Shown piece after piece: positions 1-11,045 of a stretch of DNA of 64,000 bases. Made by a program: the position numbers and the translations under genes. The notes beneath the pieces are model-generated. The model saw only the letters and a program-made list of their open reading frames with translations. It had not been told where the DNA came from and ran no database searches. Source of the stretch: Prostheceraeus crozeri (taxonomy: Eukaryota; Platyhelminthes; Polycladida; Euryleptidae); contig CAJQUW010004769.1 in the NCBI GenBank assembly GCA_907163375.1, forward strand, positions 372,001 to 436,000. Direction: 5' to 3'. How positions within the stretch are numbered: position 1 is the stretch's first letter; every line of letters starts with the position of its first letter.

Positions 1-68
<68 letters not shown>
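1..68. repeat. (AT)n microsatellite
   Basis: Uninterrupted AT dinucleotides from the first base of the window; the array probably continues to the left. Read directly. Confidence 0.98.
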
Positions 69-73
<5 letters not shown>

Positions 74-1023
74 AATGTTATATTCATTGACTTAGCCTGC
101 GAAACGAAGCGTTTCGCTACTGAATTTTTGGCTGCCCGTCCAACTTCCAAGTATTGTCGTCTTCATTAGCAGATCTCTTAATTTACTTGACATCCGTTAG
201 TTTCTGCGCTGCCATATTGGAGTCAAATGGATCATTTATATTGCTTAATGCTCCTTTGTCGAATGTCTACGCCATGACATATGAAATTTAGCGATATACA
301 ACCATCAATTAACAGCTACAGCATTGAAGAGTTTCCTATTACTAGGAATAGAAGCAGACAGTACATCATTAATGGAATTCCTATTTCTAAGAAATCCTAG
401 TGTCACATCACAGTGAGAGTAGAGCCATAATTATAATCATTGCAATCATCTGCCAGCATAACTCCGGTTCGTTGTTCACGGTGTGGTCGTTGATGTTCTT
501 ATCTTCTTCGTGTCTCGGAATTAGTGTCAGGATTCATTGCTTTGCTGTTTGGAAAGAAGCTATCGAGTCATATCACGGAATCATGCCATCAAAACGTGTC
601 GTTGCTGAATTCAGATGAGCATGCAAACATCTGCACACATTTCAGTCGTAATTGCTGCTTTCAATCATTGAAATGCAGAGATGAGAAATATACTTGAAAA
701 TGCCAACTCAAGCTGATCTATTTGTTCTCAATGAAACGCGTGTATTGTTGGTCTTGTGACATTTGCAAAGCACTATGAAGACATGGCTTGGCAGAAAAAT
801 AGACTCATTACACATCTAATAGGAGTAGATGACCAGGCAACGCGTAGGCGTGAAGCATGTCTACGTTACCGCACTACTGCGAAGTAAAGGCAACAAATAG
901 CGTCGTCAGCGCTTTGGGGATGGGAAGAGGCATGGAAGAGACAATGGATTACACTTCCATAGCGAGATTCATTTCAAAGTTTTCTGTCAGGCTTTGACGA
1001 ATGATTAGAAACGTTTATGTATT

Positions 1024-1024
<1 letters not shown>
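69..1024. other. Intergenic, nothing recognised
   Basis: Non-repetitive AT-rich sequence. A 72-codon plus-strand reading frame at 400-618 has no recognisable domain and no clear splice context, so it is not called as a gene. Confidence 0.5.

Positions 1025-1025
<1 letters not shown>

Positions 1026-1100
<75 letters not shown>
1026..1100. repeat. (AT)n microsatellite
   Basis: About 75 bases of AT dinucleotides directly abutting the 5'-truncated Penelope-like element that begins near 1105. Confidence 0.98.
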
Positions 1101-1104
<4 letters not shown>

Positions 1105-1105
<1 letters not shown>

Positions 1106-1701
1106 CGTGTGAATTGGTCGGCCTTTTCATAATGAGCAAGCTAACAGAAATATTTGGGATCAACAACATCGGTTTATTTAGAGACGATGGCTTGGCAATC
1201 ATGAAAAATGCATCAGGACCAAAAACCGACAGAGCCCGGAAAGATATTATTGAAATATTCAAACAGCATAATTTGAGGATTACAGTTGAATGTGATTTGC
1301 AAACAACGGAGTATCTTGACATTTTCTTTGACCTAAAATCCGGTAAACATCGACCATATGTGAAACCAAACAATACAACAATGTATGTGGACAAAAATTC
1401 TAACCACCCATCAATAATCATAAGAAATCTTGCCGAAATGATAGAAACGAGACTCACAACATTGTCATCTGATGTCAATGAATTCGACAAAGTCAAAGAC
1501 TACTATCAAAATGCACTCAAAAAGGTGGATATGACAAAACCTTGAAATTCAATCAACAGAGTGAAACAAAATCAAAAAGGAAGCGAAAAATAATATGGTT
1601 CAACCCACCATACAGCAAAAGCGTGAAAACTAATATAGGACGTCAATTCCTGAAATTGGTAGATCAATTCTTCCCAACGAATCACCGATACAGAAAGCTG
1701 T
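1105..1701 (+). mobile_element. Penelope-like element, C-terminal reverse transcriptase part
   Basis: Plus-strand reading from 1114 encodes the second half of a Penelope-type reverse transcriptase. The motif GLFRDDGLA is the catalytic palm box (YxDD variant FRDD), followed by TEYLDIFFDL and YVKPNNTTMYV, then IIWFNPPYSKSV in an adjacent frame, all typical of the palm-to-thumb part of Penelope-like elements. Fingers and the start of the palm are missing, so the copy is 5' truncated and begins at the (AT)n array. It is interrupted at 1702 by a piggyBac transposon; the protein resumes at 4028 in the order expected. Such elements are retrotransposons combining this enzyme with a GIY-YIG endonuclease. 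Non-functional copy. Confidence 0.85.
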
Positions 1702-1705
1702 TTAA

Positions 1706-4023
1706 CCTTTTCCACTCGAATTGCTTTGCATATGTTAGGTCGTTCCACTCGTAATTATATTTTCAATTTTGACGAAATTTTTTAATATTTAATTATCCAG
1801 TAATTATCATGTTTGTATGTCGCAATGCACATCGCCAGTCATCACAACATGTGTAAATATGTATTTAGATGTATTAAACTTAATATATAGAGTATTATAA
1901 TTAATATTTTACTATATATTATTATAATTTATTATATATCATATATTATTATCATTATTATTAGTCTTCTAATTTTTCGTTGTATTTTTAAAATTTGAGT
2001 CAGAAAAAATATCATTTCCAGCAAATGTCATTGGTTTATTATCCGAAGCAGATTTTACAAACGGTTTTAATATGCCTTATACTCGTCCGTAGTGTGATAT
2101 CGAGAAAAGCATCCCGATGGATGTAGTCCAGGATTCCTCACACATGTAGTGCAAATGTAGGTTGTCTTATGTCGACCTCCTGACACTTTTCTGTTACTGC
2201 AAACAGCACAATCTTTCATTTTGCCGTCTGGTAGTTGATCGATGAGGTGCAGACGGCCATTTAGACGTTCTGCACGATCCGATGTTGATGGCCTTCCTCG
2301 TTGATCTCGTTTTGAATTTCGGACATCGTTCACAAGCTGGACGATCAGACGCTCCCGGTATTTCAAATGGCTTGTAAAATTTGGTGTGCACCGACGGTAA
2401 ATAATGAAGCTGTTGACAATTGCCATTTCGAGAATCCAGAAGAACATCTTTCGCCACCACTTGAGGGATTTGCGTGTGAAGGCATAGCTAGACATATAGT
2501 GGTCCGCCCTGTCGACCGCGCCCATGAATTTTGTGTAAGAAACAATCATGCTAGGTTTGGTAATTGTTTCGTTGCCGCCTCTACAACGACGTTGGATGGT
2601 TTCATTTTCAGCTCCAAAGCAAGTACTGTACATCAAAACTTGACGTTTATCTTGCCATACCAGACAAACAGAAGTGTCTTCTTTGATCCACGCAGTAGAA
2701 TCAAGTAGTTGCATTCTTCTTCTTCTTGACTTCAAAGCGCGTGGTAGTCCTTGTCGGTTCCTGATAACAGTACCCGTCAGGTGAACGTTTTTCTCAAGCA
2801 ATGCTGTTGCCAGACGAGGACTAGTATAATATCGATCAGTGAAGAGACGATAACCAGTTCCATTTGATTTTTGCAGCAATTGGTCAATCAGATGTAAAAC
2901 AACCCGTACAGCAAACTGTTGGTTAGGATAAGGCAAATTCTGTGTCGTTTGCTGGCCATAGTATGGTTCAAAGGTGCACACATAACCGGTGGCCGAATCA
3001 CACAAAGCATAAACTCGCAGTCCCCACTTTGTGGGCTTTTGAGGATTGAACATCTTCCATGCGACTCTGCCTTTGAAACCGATTGTACACTCATCGACGG
3101 CAATTTCTCTGTCAGGTATGAAATGTTCGAGATTTCTTTCCTTCATGTATTCAACGACATTTCTCACTTTCTGACCTCTGGTTTGCAGATGTTGCCCGGT
3201 AGGTGTAGGTGGATTGACATGTAACATCCAATGAATTTGCATAAATCTATCCCGTGAGAAGACGTCTGTAAAGAATGGCTGATCCTTGATCCAATCTCTA
3301 GAAAAGTAATCTTGAACGCCATGTTCTCGTTGATCGCCATGTTCATCACAACACCAAGGTAGGCCTTCATCTCTGCCAAGGATACATTGTTCCATGTGTT
3401 CCAAATACTTCTCCGACCCAGTTGCTTAGCACTCAATTTTTCTGTTGCGTAGCGATTCGTTTCTGTCACAATCATCATTAGTAGCTCATCACTAAAGAAC
3501 AGTTGAAAATAGTCTATCTCTCTTTCTAGCACATTTGGGTCGCTGATTTGTACACCAACATTTTGAACTGTAAATGGAAGCGTAGGAATAGTCATGCCAT
3601 TAGGCCAACTTTGCCATTCAGAATTCTCATTATTCTCTGCCTCGTTGCTGGATTCATCGGATTCTAAATCCTTCATACTCAAACTCTCAATGTCATCCAA
3701 ATCATTGTCCTCATCTGCGGTAGATTCCAGTTCTTCGTCCGAGTCTTCGTCCGATAGAATTCGCGCCACTATCTCTTCTGCACTCAATTTGGCACGCCTT
3801 GCCATCACTCCTTACAATCATGAAGCGATATGAAACACGATATTCGGCGCTCTGTCATTTAGGGAAGGTCCACGGACAATAGACAAGCCGTGATTGGTCG
3901 TTGTTTAACGTCAGTGAATTGAATACAAAGGCGTGTAAATTTTGGTCTAATTTATTGAACCATACGAGTGCTAGAGTAAAAATATAAATGGTTCAGTAAA
4001 CTAGACCATTCGAGTTGAAAAGG
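1706..4023 (-). mobile_element. piggyBac transposon, complete with TTAA target duplication
   Basis: A 2318-bp element bounded by TTAA at 1702-1705 and 4024-4027, the obligatory target site of piggyBac. The terminal inverted repeats read CCTTTTCCACTCGAA on the left and the inverse of CCTTTTCAACTCGAA on the right, one mismatch in 15. Related CACTCG words recur just inside each end (about 1745 and 3965) as subterminal repeats. It carries one transposase gene on the minus strand. It lies inside the Penelope-like element, whose coding sequence continues exactly across the insertion, so it is the younger of the two. High confidence because ends, duplication and transposase agree. Confidence 0.95.
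2067..3808 (-). pseudogene. piggyBac transposase, one frameshift
   Basis: DDE-type transposase acting in the nucleus to cut and paste the element at TTAA. The start at 3808 gives an acidic low-complexity N-terminus (Asp/Glu/Ser-rich, about residues 15-65), then the piggyBac core: DWIKDQPFFTDVFSRDRF, YMKERNLEHFIPDREIAVDE with the first catalytic Asp nearby, TKWGLRVYALCDSATGYV, LFTDRYYTSPRLATALLEKN containing the second Asp, VSYTKFMGAVDRADHYMSSY with the third, and a C-terminal cysteine-rich domain (CAVCSNRKVSGGRHKTTYIC...C...C). About 580 residues, normal for the family. The only interruption seen is a one-base shift near 3325, in what would be an AAA run on the coding strand; otherwise the gene looks whole. 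The slip may be real or a consensus error. Confidence 0.93.
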
Positions 4024-4027
4024 TTAA

Positions 4028-4812
4028 CAGAAATACAATAAAAGTAAGCTACAGTTGCATGCAAAACATGAAACAAATAATCAATCAACACAATGCAAAA
4101 ATATTGGAACCAAAGGAAGACAGAAATCAAGAAGAAAGAACATGCAATTGTGGAGATAAAAAATCGTGCCCTTTAGATGGTAATTGCCTCAAGCAATGTG
4201 TTGTTTATCAAGCAACTGTAACAACAGAAGACGAAAAGAAAATTTACATTGGACAAGCGGAAGAAGAATTCAAAACAAGATACAAAAATCATAAAAAGTC
4301 ATTTACAAACACAGGAGATAAGAATGAAACTACACTATCGAAGTATGTTTGGACTCTGAAAGAAAAGAACAAGGAATATAACATCAAATGGAAAGTCTTG
4401 CGAACAACAAAAAATACAAATGTGGAACACGAAAGTGCATGCTTTGTCTCGAAGAAAAGTACCAGATCTTTATGAAGGAGTGCAAGGAAATGCTGAACAA
4501 GAAGACGGAGATCATCTCAACATGCAGGCACAGAAAGAAATAGCTATTGTCATCAATGAAATAATCTTGTGAAACATCTATGAACGTTTATATATCTACA
4601 GCTATTCTATCTCTATACCTTGCCATCTCTCATATTGACTTTAAAATGTTTCTTTCCATAGTTGTAGCGTTTGAAAATCGGTCGAATGGCCGTGAAACTA
4701 TAGTACTTATACATGTAGTTACGTATTGAAGAACTTTTAACTTTTATTATATTTATATTTAACAGCTCTATTTAATAATATTGAGCACTTTGATAACCAT
4801 TTCTTCAATCAA

Positions 4813-4818
<6 letters not shown>
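4028..4818 (+). mobile_element. Penelope-like element, GIY-YIG endonuclease part and 3' tail
   Basis: Continuation of the element interrupted at 1702. Directly after the right TTAA the reading gives NRNTIKVSYSCMQNMK, which connects logically to the segment before the piggyBac. It then encodes a cysteine-rich linker (CNCGDKKSCPLDGNCLKQC) and a GIY-YIG-type nuclease region (VVYQATVT, KIYIGQAEEEFKTRYKNH), ending with a CGTRKCMLCLEEKY stretch and STCRHRKK just before a stop at about 4540. A 3' tail of about 270 bases follows, up to the (AT)n array at 4819. The GIY-YIG domain nicks target DNA during retrotransposition in this family. The copy is broken. Confidence 0.85.

Positions 4819-4872
<54 letters not shown>
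4819..4872. repeat. (AT)n microsatellite
   Basis: AT dinucleotide array lying between the 3' tails of two Penelope-like fragments that point towards it from opposite sides. Confidence 0.98.
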
Positions 4873-4874
<2 letters not shown>

Positions 4875-5289
4875 GAAATAAATGAACCGCAACTATCTTT
4901 GATCCCTATTGAGAGGAGGTTTGAATTTAGAAATAAAATATCTTTCTTTGATTTCCCTCTCGGATCTGGTTGCGTTATTTGGAAACTGATAGAAAGGCGC
5001 AGCTTCAAATCTAATATCATGGTCTTTAGCACAAGTAGCTATGTGTTTGCTGACATAGAGGATAGCTAAGCTAGGATTATTGATATGTTGGCGATGGACG
5101 GTAAGTCTATTACGGATGATATTGATTATAGCCACGAAGATTGCAATTAAACATATGGATTTCGAACTGAAAAGGAATTGTAGCTGTTATTCCAGTAATG
5201 TGCTATATGTTTTGAAATGCAAGGGCTGCTCAGACTTCTACATTGGTCAAACTGGAGATATCATCCGTAATAGACTTACCGTCTATTAA
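4873..5289. mobile_element. Second Penelope-like GIY-YIG fragment, internally inverted
   Basis: Two adjoining pieces of one GIY-YIG domain lie in opposite orientations. The plus strand from about 5155 to 5283 reads CSCYSSNVLYVLKCKGC, DFYIGQTGDIIRNRLTV; the minus strand from 5122 down to 4893 reads IIRNRLTVHRQHINNPS, LYVSKHIATCAKDHDI and ends REIKERYFISKFKPPLNRD, the normal C-terminus of such domains. The two pieces share a perfect 26-bp inverted repeat at 5097-5122 and 5258-5283. The 3' end of the minus-strand piece meets the (AT)n array. This is a different Penelope-like subfamily from the copy at 1105-4818. A 5'-truncated, non-functional insertion. Confidence 0.85.
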
Positions 5290-6383
5290 TGTAATTCAAA
5301 ATCTAAATACAATGCAAACTTTGAAAACACCATGTAAATCATGACAAAGCAGTGAAAATTGCCACAAAGTTAATGTATATTCAGACAATTTCAAAAATAT
5401 ACAGTAATTTTTTTCTCAGGTAGAGAGGAATCCGCAGCAGAGCCTGACACAACCGCAATTTCAACCATATGGTATCAACAAAGCAAAACTTGGAATGAGA
5501 CTAAATTGAAATCGATCATGGAGAATTCAAATAACAATCAGATAAACAATTATCGATAGCATTGATGTCAATTCTTGCTCTCTACTATAGTAGAAATTTG
5601 GCAACAGTCATGATATTAAATTATTTGTTCTACAGTAATGTATGCTAAACATATTTATGCGACTAGAAGAAAGGGAAGCATCTGGTAGGCACCATACAGT
5701 TTTGGTAGCGCTACTAAGCAGTAAAAAAACGCTACCAAATGAAAAGCAATAAAGCATTTGGTAGTGCCTGCTCTATCGTGTACTTTCCACTTATCGGCGA
5801 ACGGAGAGAATTTACACTCTCTTGAACTTTGATATCAGGTTAATATTTTTGATTAATGACTTGTGAATCAGATGGCCAGACGGAGATAGAAGATGCACAC
5901 GGATCGCGGCATCTAAATCTGCTTTGATTGCTGATCCCCATAATGGTCCAATGACCGGCAGAGCAGCTCCGCGGGATCTTCGAAGGTTAATACGCGGTGG
6001 TGGTTACTAATGACCAGTACAGAATGATGACCCAAGCCAAATTTCAATATTTAAAGTGAAGCTCAGAAACCTAGTCGTCATGGATCTGTTATCTTTCCTT
6101 CCTCTTCCATCTTCTCCTTATTACTTGTAAGTCTCGTCGTAGTTAAACTGAGGTTTCAATACACATATATTATTTGAAACGCCTTTTTGTCTTCGGATTT
6201 CCTCATAGCTGAACCGAAACCGGATTTGAACTTGTGGGGATCGAATACCTGTCTTATATATAGAATAACACGAGGTTGCAGTAGCAAACATTTCATTGGT
6301 TTGGCAGCGTACTGTTTACAGTGACATAATCATTACATTTATGAAGATCAAAACGCTTATTTAAGCGGAAATCAAGCTCAATG
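5290..6383. other. Intergenic; small inverted repeat
   Basis: No coding feature recognised. A short hairpin is present: TTTGGTAGCG at 5701-5710 and CGCTACCAAA at 5729-5738, flanked by further TGGTAG words (about 5682 and 5759), suggesting a small foldback or MITE remnant. Confidence 0.45.
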
Positions 6384-6844
6384 TCAGTAAAAGGTGTCAT
6401 ATTCTACAACGTTAGTATTGGAGGATGCGTTTATAGAATTATTCATTAAAATGCTGCGAAAGGCATTTTTAAACTGCGACATGAATGGGTTATTGTTGAA
6501 TCCCCCGCGCTGTCGTATCTTACTAAATAAGATTTCCAAATGATCTTGGGATAAATGGTAGGTCAGTAAATACGTAAAATCACCACTTTCAAATAAATCT
6601 TTGGCCAATCCTTCTATCGCGCAGACATCTGTAAGGAATCCAAGAATACCCATGCTGCGCGGAGAATTTAAAATCGGAACACCGTTCGATGTGCACAGGG
6701 AATTAACATAGCTGAAAGTATCATTGAAGAACATCTGCCACTCCCACGATTGCGACTTTTTCAAAAGGTCTTCTTACCTCTGGCGAAGTGATTGCGGCTG
6801 TTCAATTTATCAAATAAGTGGTCAATATACCTGATAAACCTGGT

Positions 6845-7632
6845 GCATAGAGTAAGTATATTACTTGGACAGGTAACTCAGCATTTATTAAATCCCCAAT
6901 GTGAATTGTTTCGATTTCATTAAATGAACATGAGTCGATACCAGGTCGAGACCCATAACCACCTGTGAAACGAATTTGACTCATAATCTTAACAATACAG
7001 AATAAGGAATAGTATTCCACAAATCCTCCATGTCACGTCAGTTTGGAGAGGCAATATAGCTTGTTAAATTTTCAATTCCATGGGTTACCAATACTAAAAG
7101 CTCTTCTACACTATAATAAGATTATTTTCTGAAGGGTGATCATATCACAAACTGCCACTGAAAGAGCAAAACATCATAATCAACGAAGTTTATTATAATT
7201 AACTTTAAAAGATGTCATTAATGGGTTCACATTACTATTCAGATTCTAGGTATGCCGTCTTGTGAATCACAATACAGCAAAGAAGCACAATGAGATCTCA
7301 ACTTTTCATTAAAGGCTTGCAGGACTTGCAATATAATGCAGTTCATGAAATTTCATCATCATCAGCCTAATTTCCGCTTAATTAAGATGCTTGTTAGTAA
7401 ATTTTCATTCCTTTTGATATCCAACTCGTTTCATGCAACTTATAAAGGTGCTTCATGTCGGTAGTATATAAATTTGCAAAAATTTAGCTTTTTAAAAACA
7501 ACTCAAAGAATTTCTTGGACCACAGGAACGTGATCTCCGTAAAAAACTGAATATTTTCACATAAAAATTTTCAAAGTATACAGACACCTTTTTGAGTCGA
7601 CATTCTATCTACCTATATATACTTACTCTATG
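6845..7632. mobile_element. Non-autonomous element, CATAGAGTAAG ends, 8-bp duplication
   Basis: A 788-bp element with terminal inverted repeats CATAGAGTAAGTATAT (left, 6845) and its inverse (right, ending 7632). It is flanked by a perfect 8-bp duplication, ACCTGGTG, at 6837-6844 and 7633-7640. The P-transposase reading continues across it (QATTR to FIRYID), proving a clean insertion into the older gene. An 8-bp duplication with CA-starting ends fits hAT or P superfamilies; no transposase is encoded. A near full-length copy lies in reverse orientation at 38002-38837, with partial copies at 11530, 38932 and 54180. Confidence 0.9.
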
Positions 7633-7811
7633 ACCTGGTGGTTGCCTGAATTCCCTGAAATGATACATTTTGTCTCACACTATGTCGCAGAAAATCAATT
7701 GCATCAGCCATAGAGTTACTCAAAGTTTGAGCTGCACTCCGTATCTGAAGATATTGGTATTGTTCAGCTGTTGAATTTCATTTTGCTGTATATACTTCCT
7801 ACCTTCATAAT

Positions 7812-8708
7812 TAGAGCTGGATTAATTAATCATTTGATCAATTAAGGTCTTAATCAATTAACTTTTTGAGGCTAATCGCAATCAGAATGATAATCATGTC
7901 ATTGAAATTTATTTCAATCATTAATCTCAATCATAATCAAAGTTTTGAAAATTTAATCAATCATTAATCATAATCAAAATCACGTCAATTAATCAGCAAA
8001 TTTGATTAAATTTGATTTTAGCCATCCGAACATCAGTTCAGATCAGAACTCGGCCACCGATGGCAGAGTGACTGCTGGACTAAAGTACGTACGTATACAG
8101 TACATACATGTAAGGATGGAAAGCACACTATGTCGTTGAGAGTGCCAATTGTTGATGCACGGTCATAAAGTTCACGCCTCGTCATGGAATATTTTTCCTC
8201 TGATGTTTCCTCTTTACGTGAACTTTAGATTATCAAAACATACTCAGTGGACTACTTGGTTCAATATTTTCGTCAATTTGTACGCTATGATGTCGCTGAA
8301 CAAAATTGAATAATAGCAGTAATACTAATTCACTAAGCTTATTAATTGAACAAGGAGATGAGTTTAAATAAAAACTGCTATAACAGCACAGTATTAAACA
8401 TTGTAGCACAATTCAAATTATTATTTAAACGCACTATCATTAACATTGACTCGACAAAGTGTCTGAAAGCTGTAATGAGCATCATATTCAGTCTATCCAG
8501 TCTTCATGATAAAGCGTCTGACCACATTAATCATAGTCGCAATTTTGAACACCTTAATCAATCACAATCAAGCCAATAGCCGCCTTGATCATAATCACAT
8601 TCTTCAACACTTCCATAAATTATAGTCATAATCAAACCTCTGAACAGTTTAATCACATTCTCAATCATAATCAATAATTCTGAATATTGACTAATCGTTC
8701 CTGCTCTA
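7812..8708. mobile_element. Non-autonomous hAT-like element, TAGAGC ends, 8-bp duplication
   Basis: An 897-bp insertion in the P-transposase gene. The ends are TAGAGCTGGA on the left and the inverse of TAGAGCAGGA on the right, with a perfect 8-bp duplication TTCATAAT at 7804-7811 and 8709-8716. Both subterminal regions (about 7825-8020 and 8520-8690) are dense in AATCATAATC-like words. TAGAG termini with 8-bp duplications fit the hAT superfamily. No transposase is encoded. The middle contains unrelated sequence with no recognised gene. Confidence 0.88.
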
Positions 8709-9255
8709 TTCATAATACATCGTTGAAAATGTGTTTCTTGCTTACACGATTAGCTAATACCAAAGACTGACGAGATTGCAGCTTATGAAGTTGATCTATG
8801 AAAAACCATTTAATGTATTCCGTTGAGCCATCGGGTATTTTCCGGATTAGTACGATATATTTATGGAGAAGGTTTCTAACCAATTTGAGCAAGTGACATG
8901 CATCAAAATCCAATATATTTTAACATTGTCTCGTATGCAAAAGTTCGGCTTCAAGCAGTCAGTCGAATAAATTTTAACGCCGAGTATTTTTGCTGCGTTT
9001 TTGTGGACACTCGTAGAAAGCCCGTCTCCAACTACAGCTTTTACATTTACCCCACATTCACCTAACACACTTTGACATTAACCTAACATTTCTATATTAT
9101 GGATTGCAGCATAGAAGCTAGCATTTCACCTGACAATTTACCAGTGAAAAAGTACGCGATTGGTAATCGAAAATGCTGTATTAGCCAACAAGCTCAAACC
9201 CGAAAGCATGTTTAGCGAGTGGACCTCCACCATAGTCCTCTGTACAGCCAAAAGT

Positions 9256-10389
9256 ACCACTGAAAGGAAATCCCTTTTTGATAGCACATCAATCTGCTAT
9301 TGTAGGACTATCATTATACTTTATATTACTCTCATTTAGAATTTGTTGTAAAATATAATAAACCATTAGAAATTAGCCAATAGAAATTATGAACTACTCT
9401 CGATTATTTGAAACTTCAAAGTATTGATATGCACATCTTTCTGTAAAGAATTATAAATTTGATGTGTTTATGATTTCACATAGTGGGAAAAGAAGTTAAA
9501 TTCGATTTCATCGAGACTAAGTTTACAAAAAATGATGTCTATTGTAGGATTAATCTATTACTTCTGACCCTTTTTAAGAAAACTAATGCATCGAATTAGT
9601 ATAAAGCACATAACAAAAATAAATCACAATTAAAGGTTGTAGTGAAGAAAATTTCAGAAAAATGTTTTTACCAAACATGCCCAAGTACAAGAAATAATTC
9701 ATAAGCATCAAACTTTGGAAACAGTAACGCACGCCGGTTTCAACATTTAATAGAAGAACAGATTAGCAACAAACAGGAATAATGAAATACAAAAAGGAAA
9801 GGGGTATCGCCAATTTATGCAGCTAAAATAGCATTTTTTCGCTTTTGCTCCACCGGAGAGAACGGATAAAAGGCTGCAATTTTTGCTAGATTTTCGAATT
9901 TCAATTGCCAAAGATTTAATAATTGCAAACCTAATAGCCGTATTATTGTTAACTGTGTATACTATAATGTACATGTTGTCTGTTACTCGAAAAATTTGAC
10001 CATAAATTGAAAGCCCTTAAGATGTTCAAGTTCAAATTCCAATTTTTTCCATTGGTTGGATGCTAACTGACCTAACGACCTTAACATGGATAAAAAGTTT
10101 CCTAAATATAACTTAATACAATATAACTTTTTAATCTAGTGAAGGTTATTTATTTCTATGCATGGTAATCTTAACGTCCTATTTGTTGGCCATAGGCCAT
10201 GCCGAGACATTAAGAAGTCTATGGCCATAAATTGAAAAAGAGGAATTTTATGTTTTTTCAACAGAAGAACATCAGGTAAAAACAAAGCTTGAATACTCAA
10301 GAAATCCATTCGAAAGACCTAAGGTCCCAAGTATTGTAAAAAGTCATTAAAAAGGGTGAACTTATGAGAATTACCAGATTTTATCTGGT
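9256..10389. other. Intergenic, nothing recognised
   Basis: AT-rich single-copy-looking sequence. Short frames on the minus strand (for example 9747-9974) show no family motifs. Confidence 0.4.
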
Positions 10390-11045
10390 AGTCCAGCAGC
10401 ATTATCAAAGGGAGTGAGGCTCCTCCATTTAGCCGTAAAGTCACCGCAGACTGTGATGTCGCTTTGATGATGCAAGCATTGTCTTTGCTTTCACCCAGCT
10501 CAACACACTTCCGCAAGGTCGCTACCAATTTTCGATCAATTTCTTTGCAACAGTTCTAAGATACGATGATGCTTGTGGAGCTGACATACTATCACAAGAT
10601 CAGCGGATTAAAGTCACATCGTCTTTCACTGCAAGTCTCTTTGCACTTCCTTTCTTTTGTTTTTTCTGCTGTTCGAAAATTTTGTTGACCTGTATGGTTT
10701 GCATGTGACACGGTGTCAAGATTTAAAATCTACACATCTTTCAACGCCGGTGTCCGAGCTTCCCATATAACCCTTACTAAAAAATCCGTGCTTAGGCCAT
10801 TGTCATCGCATTCAGGATTAGCTTCCCTGATGACAGGTTCCTTTTTGACATTTCGCTCAACCCATGCAATCACGGCTAAGTCTCCCAAAATATCCCTTAT
10901 CTCGTTATGTCTCAGGGTGATTAATCCTCCTCGCTTGCAATTCAGTCCGTGACTTATGTCGAATTGCCCTCCACATCCGTTACATGTCTGCGGTAAACCG
11001 TTGATCGAGCGTCCATAGTGAAGATAAAGAGCGTCTCTGAATTCT
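10390..11045 (-). pseudogene. TE-linked protein fragment with RHNEIRD domain
   Basis: Minus-strand reading from about 11045 gives FRDALYLHYGRSINGLPQTC, a zinc-knuckle-like CNGCGGQFDISHGLNC, then RGGLITLRHNEIRDILGDL and a stretch ending VIWEARTPALKDVDF at about 10735. The combination CxxCG...H..C, GG..xxRHNEIRD and a downstream D-V-x-F recalls an uncharacterised protein type repeatedly found next to reverse transcriptases in animal genomes; the spacing of acidic residues suggests a PD-(D/E)xK-like nuclease, which is inference. Downstream (10730-10390) the homology degrades, with stops and shifts (FNPLIL and VLSWVKAK are the last plausible islands). A relic, not a working gene. Confidence 0.55.

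Larger units (their letters stand above)
6384..9255 (-). pseudogene. P-element (THAP9-like) transposase remnant
   Basis: Minus-strand pieces of a P-type transposase in correct order. About 9250-9130: EDYGGGPLAKHAFGFELVG and HFRLPIAYFFTGKLSGEM. 9020-8710: GECGVNVKAVVGDGLSTSV, then DACHLLKLVRN and LQSRQSLVLANRVSKKHIFN. 7735-7635: AAQTLSNSMADAIDFLRHSV. 6844-6778: FIRYIDHLFDKLNSRNHFAR. 6764-6384: MGILGFLTDVCAIEGLA, LSQDHLEILFSKIRQRGG, FNNNPFMSQFKNAF. These match the RNase H-like core, GTP-binding insertion and C-terminus of P transposases; the N-terminal THAP finger is not seen. Two non-autonomous elements (6845-7632, 7812-8708) interrupt it. One-base slips lie near 6765 (T run on the coding strand) and 8904 (expected GG reads G), with degeneration near 9100. 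P transposases excise and insert DNA with 8-bp duplications. Confidence 0.88.

Noticed and set aside
1005-1496. Minus-strand frame opposite the Penelope-like reverse transcriptase
   Set aside because: Its length comes from the (AT)n array translated as Tyr-Ile repeats and from the antisense of a real coding region.
2367-2708. Plus-strand frames within the piggyBac transposon
   Set aside because: Antisense shadows of the transposase with no independent motif.
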